Below are positions 60,155 through 60,469 of a stretch of 60,469 bases of DNA, piece after piece (within the stretch, counting starts at the first letter, position 1; every line of letters starts with the position of its first letter). The notes under the pieces were generated by a model. The model was not told the origin of the DNA and ran no database searches. It saw only the letters and a list, made by a program, of their open reading frames with translations. A program made the translations under genes and the position numbers. Origin of the DNA: Egibacter sp. (GTDB lineage Bacteria; Actinomycetota; Nitriliruptoria; Euzebyales; Egibacteraceae); NCBI GenBank assembly GCA_003553795.1, contig PWFH01000142.1, forward strand, positions 1 to 60,469, written 5' to 3'.

Positions 60155-60469
60155 TTGGCCGAGCCCGGCGGCGAGGAGCACGGTCGCGCGGAGAGTCGCG
60201 GGCCGAGTCCGCGGGAGGCGCTCGACGCCCTGCCGCTCGGCCTGTGGGGCCCGCTACTGCGCGCGGTCCGTCGGGTGACCGACGACACCCCGCGCAGCAC
60301 GCTGCCGCGCCCGCTGCGCCCCTTCGCCGGCTGGCACCCCGAGCGGCTGCGCGACCCCCGGGCGCGCGCTGCGGTGGCCAGCGCCCTCGAGGACCCCGTC
60401 CTCGGCGACCGGCTGCTCGCGGTGCTCGACGCCCAGGACGAGGCCGACGAGGACGCCGGCTGGCTCGCC
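60155..60469 (+). CDS. Start of an unidentified gene, cut by the window end (possible NYN-domain protein)
   Basis: The frame is open from about 60155 (TTG; the start is uncertain) to the last base, at least 105 codons. The visible part reads as an Ala/Arg-rich region with LDALPLGLWGPLLRAVRRVT, LPRPLRPFAGWHPERLRDPR and ALEDPVLGDRLLAVLDAQ. This pattern recalls the N-terminal region found in actinobacterial NYN-domain RNA-binding proteins, but the catalytic domain would lie beyond the window, so this is only a guess. Confidence 0.45.
   Translation, partial: MAEPGGEEHGRAESRGPSPREALDALPLGLWGPLLRAVRRVTDDTPRSTLPRPLRPFAGWHPERLRDPRARAAVASALEDPVLGDRLLAVLDAQDEADEDAGWLA

Overview
The window is one stretch of a very GC-rich bacterial chromosome. 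It is densely coded on both strands, with many GTG starts, 4-8 bp gene overlaps and no gene-free stretch longer than about 275 bp. The gene content points to an actinobacterium: F420 biosynthesis genes and an F420-type oxidoreductase, a dlaT/sucB-lipB-lipA block, glnA1-glnE-glnA2, a fused DnaQ/GIY-YIG nuclease close to trpD, a 2-oxoglutarate:ferredoxin oxidoreductase and an actinobacterial-style GltB/GltD pair. A deep-branching class such as Nitriliruptoria or a relative is possible, but that is inference. I saw no rRNA, tRNA, CRISPR array, insertion sequence or phage gene.

Layout. 1-7 kb: a small unknown protein, MutM, ClpP, an IclR regulator, a membrane protein that looks like a degenerate ECF sigma factor joined to an anti-sigma-like segment, a DUF427 protein and FtsH. 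7-12.7 kb: an LLM-class (F420-type) oxidoreductase, CofC, an EamA transporter, CofE, PabB and a small unknown protein. 12.8-17.7 kb: cobalamin adenosyltransferase, PanB, Dtd, an EAL phosphodiesterase and glutamine-dependent NAD synthetase. 17.7-31.1 kb: a nitrogen island with Amt, GlnA2, GlnE, a poly-gamma-glutamate operon (capB-capC-capA-capD), a beta carbonic anhydrase and GlnA1. 31.1-37.2 kb: MscS, then lpd-E2-lipB-lipA read leftward. 37.3-39.9 kb: a RuBisCO-like protein divergent from a glycerate kinase. 40-46 kb: GltB and GltD. 46-60.5 kb: an NAD(P)-binding protein, MsrA, a lipoprotein, an A-type Fe-S carrier, KorA/KorB, a pseudo-receiver coupled to TrpD, a cation/proton antiporter, a RAM-domain protein, a DEDDh/GIY-YIG nuclease, a DUF309 protein, a photolyase, a zinc-ribbon protein and the start of an unidentified gene cut by the window end.

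How the genes work together. Ammonium uptake (Amt), glutamine synthesis (GlnA1), its adenylylation control (GlnE) and glutamate synthase (GltBD) form a complete ammonium assimilation set. The cap genes, which would polymerise glutamate and attach or cut the polymer, sit inside it. Near-consensus GTnAC-N6-GAAAC boxes lie upstream of both amt and glnA1, so a GlnR-type nitrogen regulator may control both. LipA and LipB make the lipoyl cofactor used by the adjacent E2, which Lpd re-oxidises.

Promoters. Many genes have a TAnnnT hexamer with GC-rich flanks 20-60 bp upstream of the start. I list these as candidate -10 elements. At two divergent gene pairs the two hexamers share the same central TA. 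In three genes the hexamer ends only 6-9 bp before the start codon, which suggests leaderless mRNAs.
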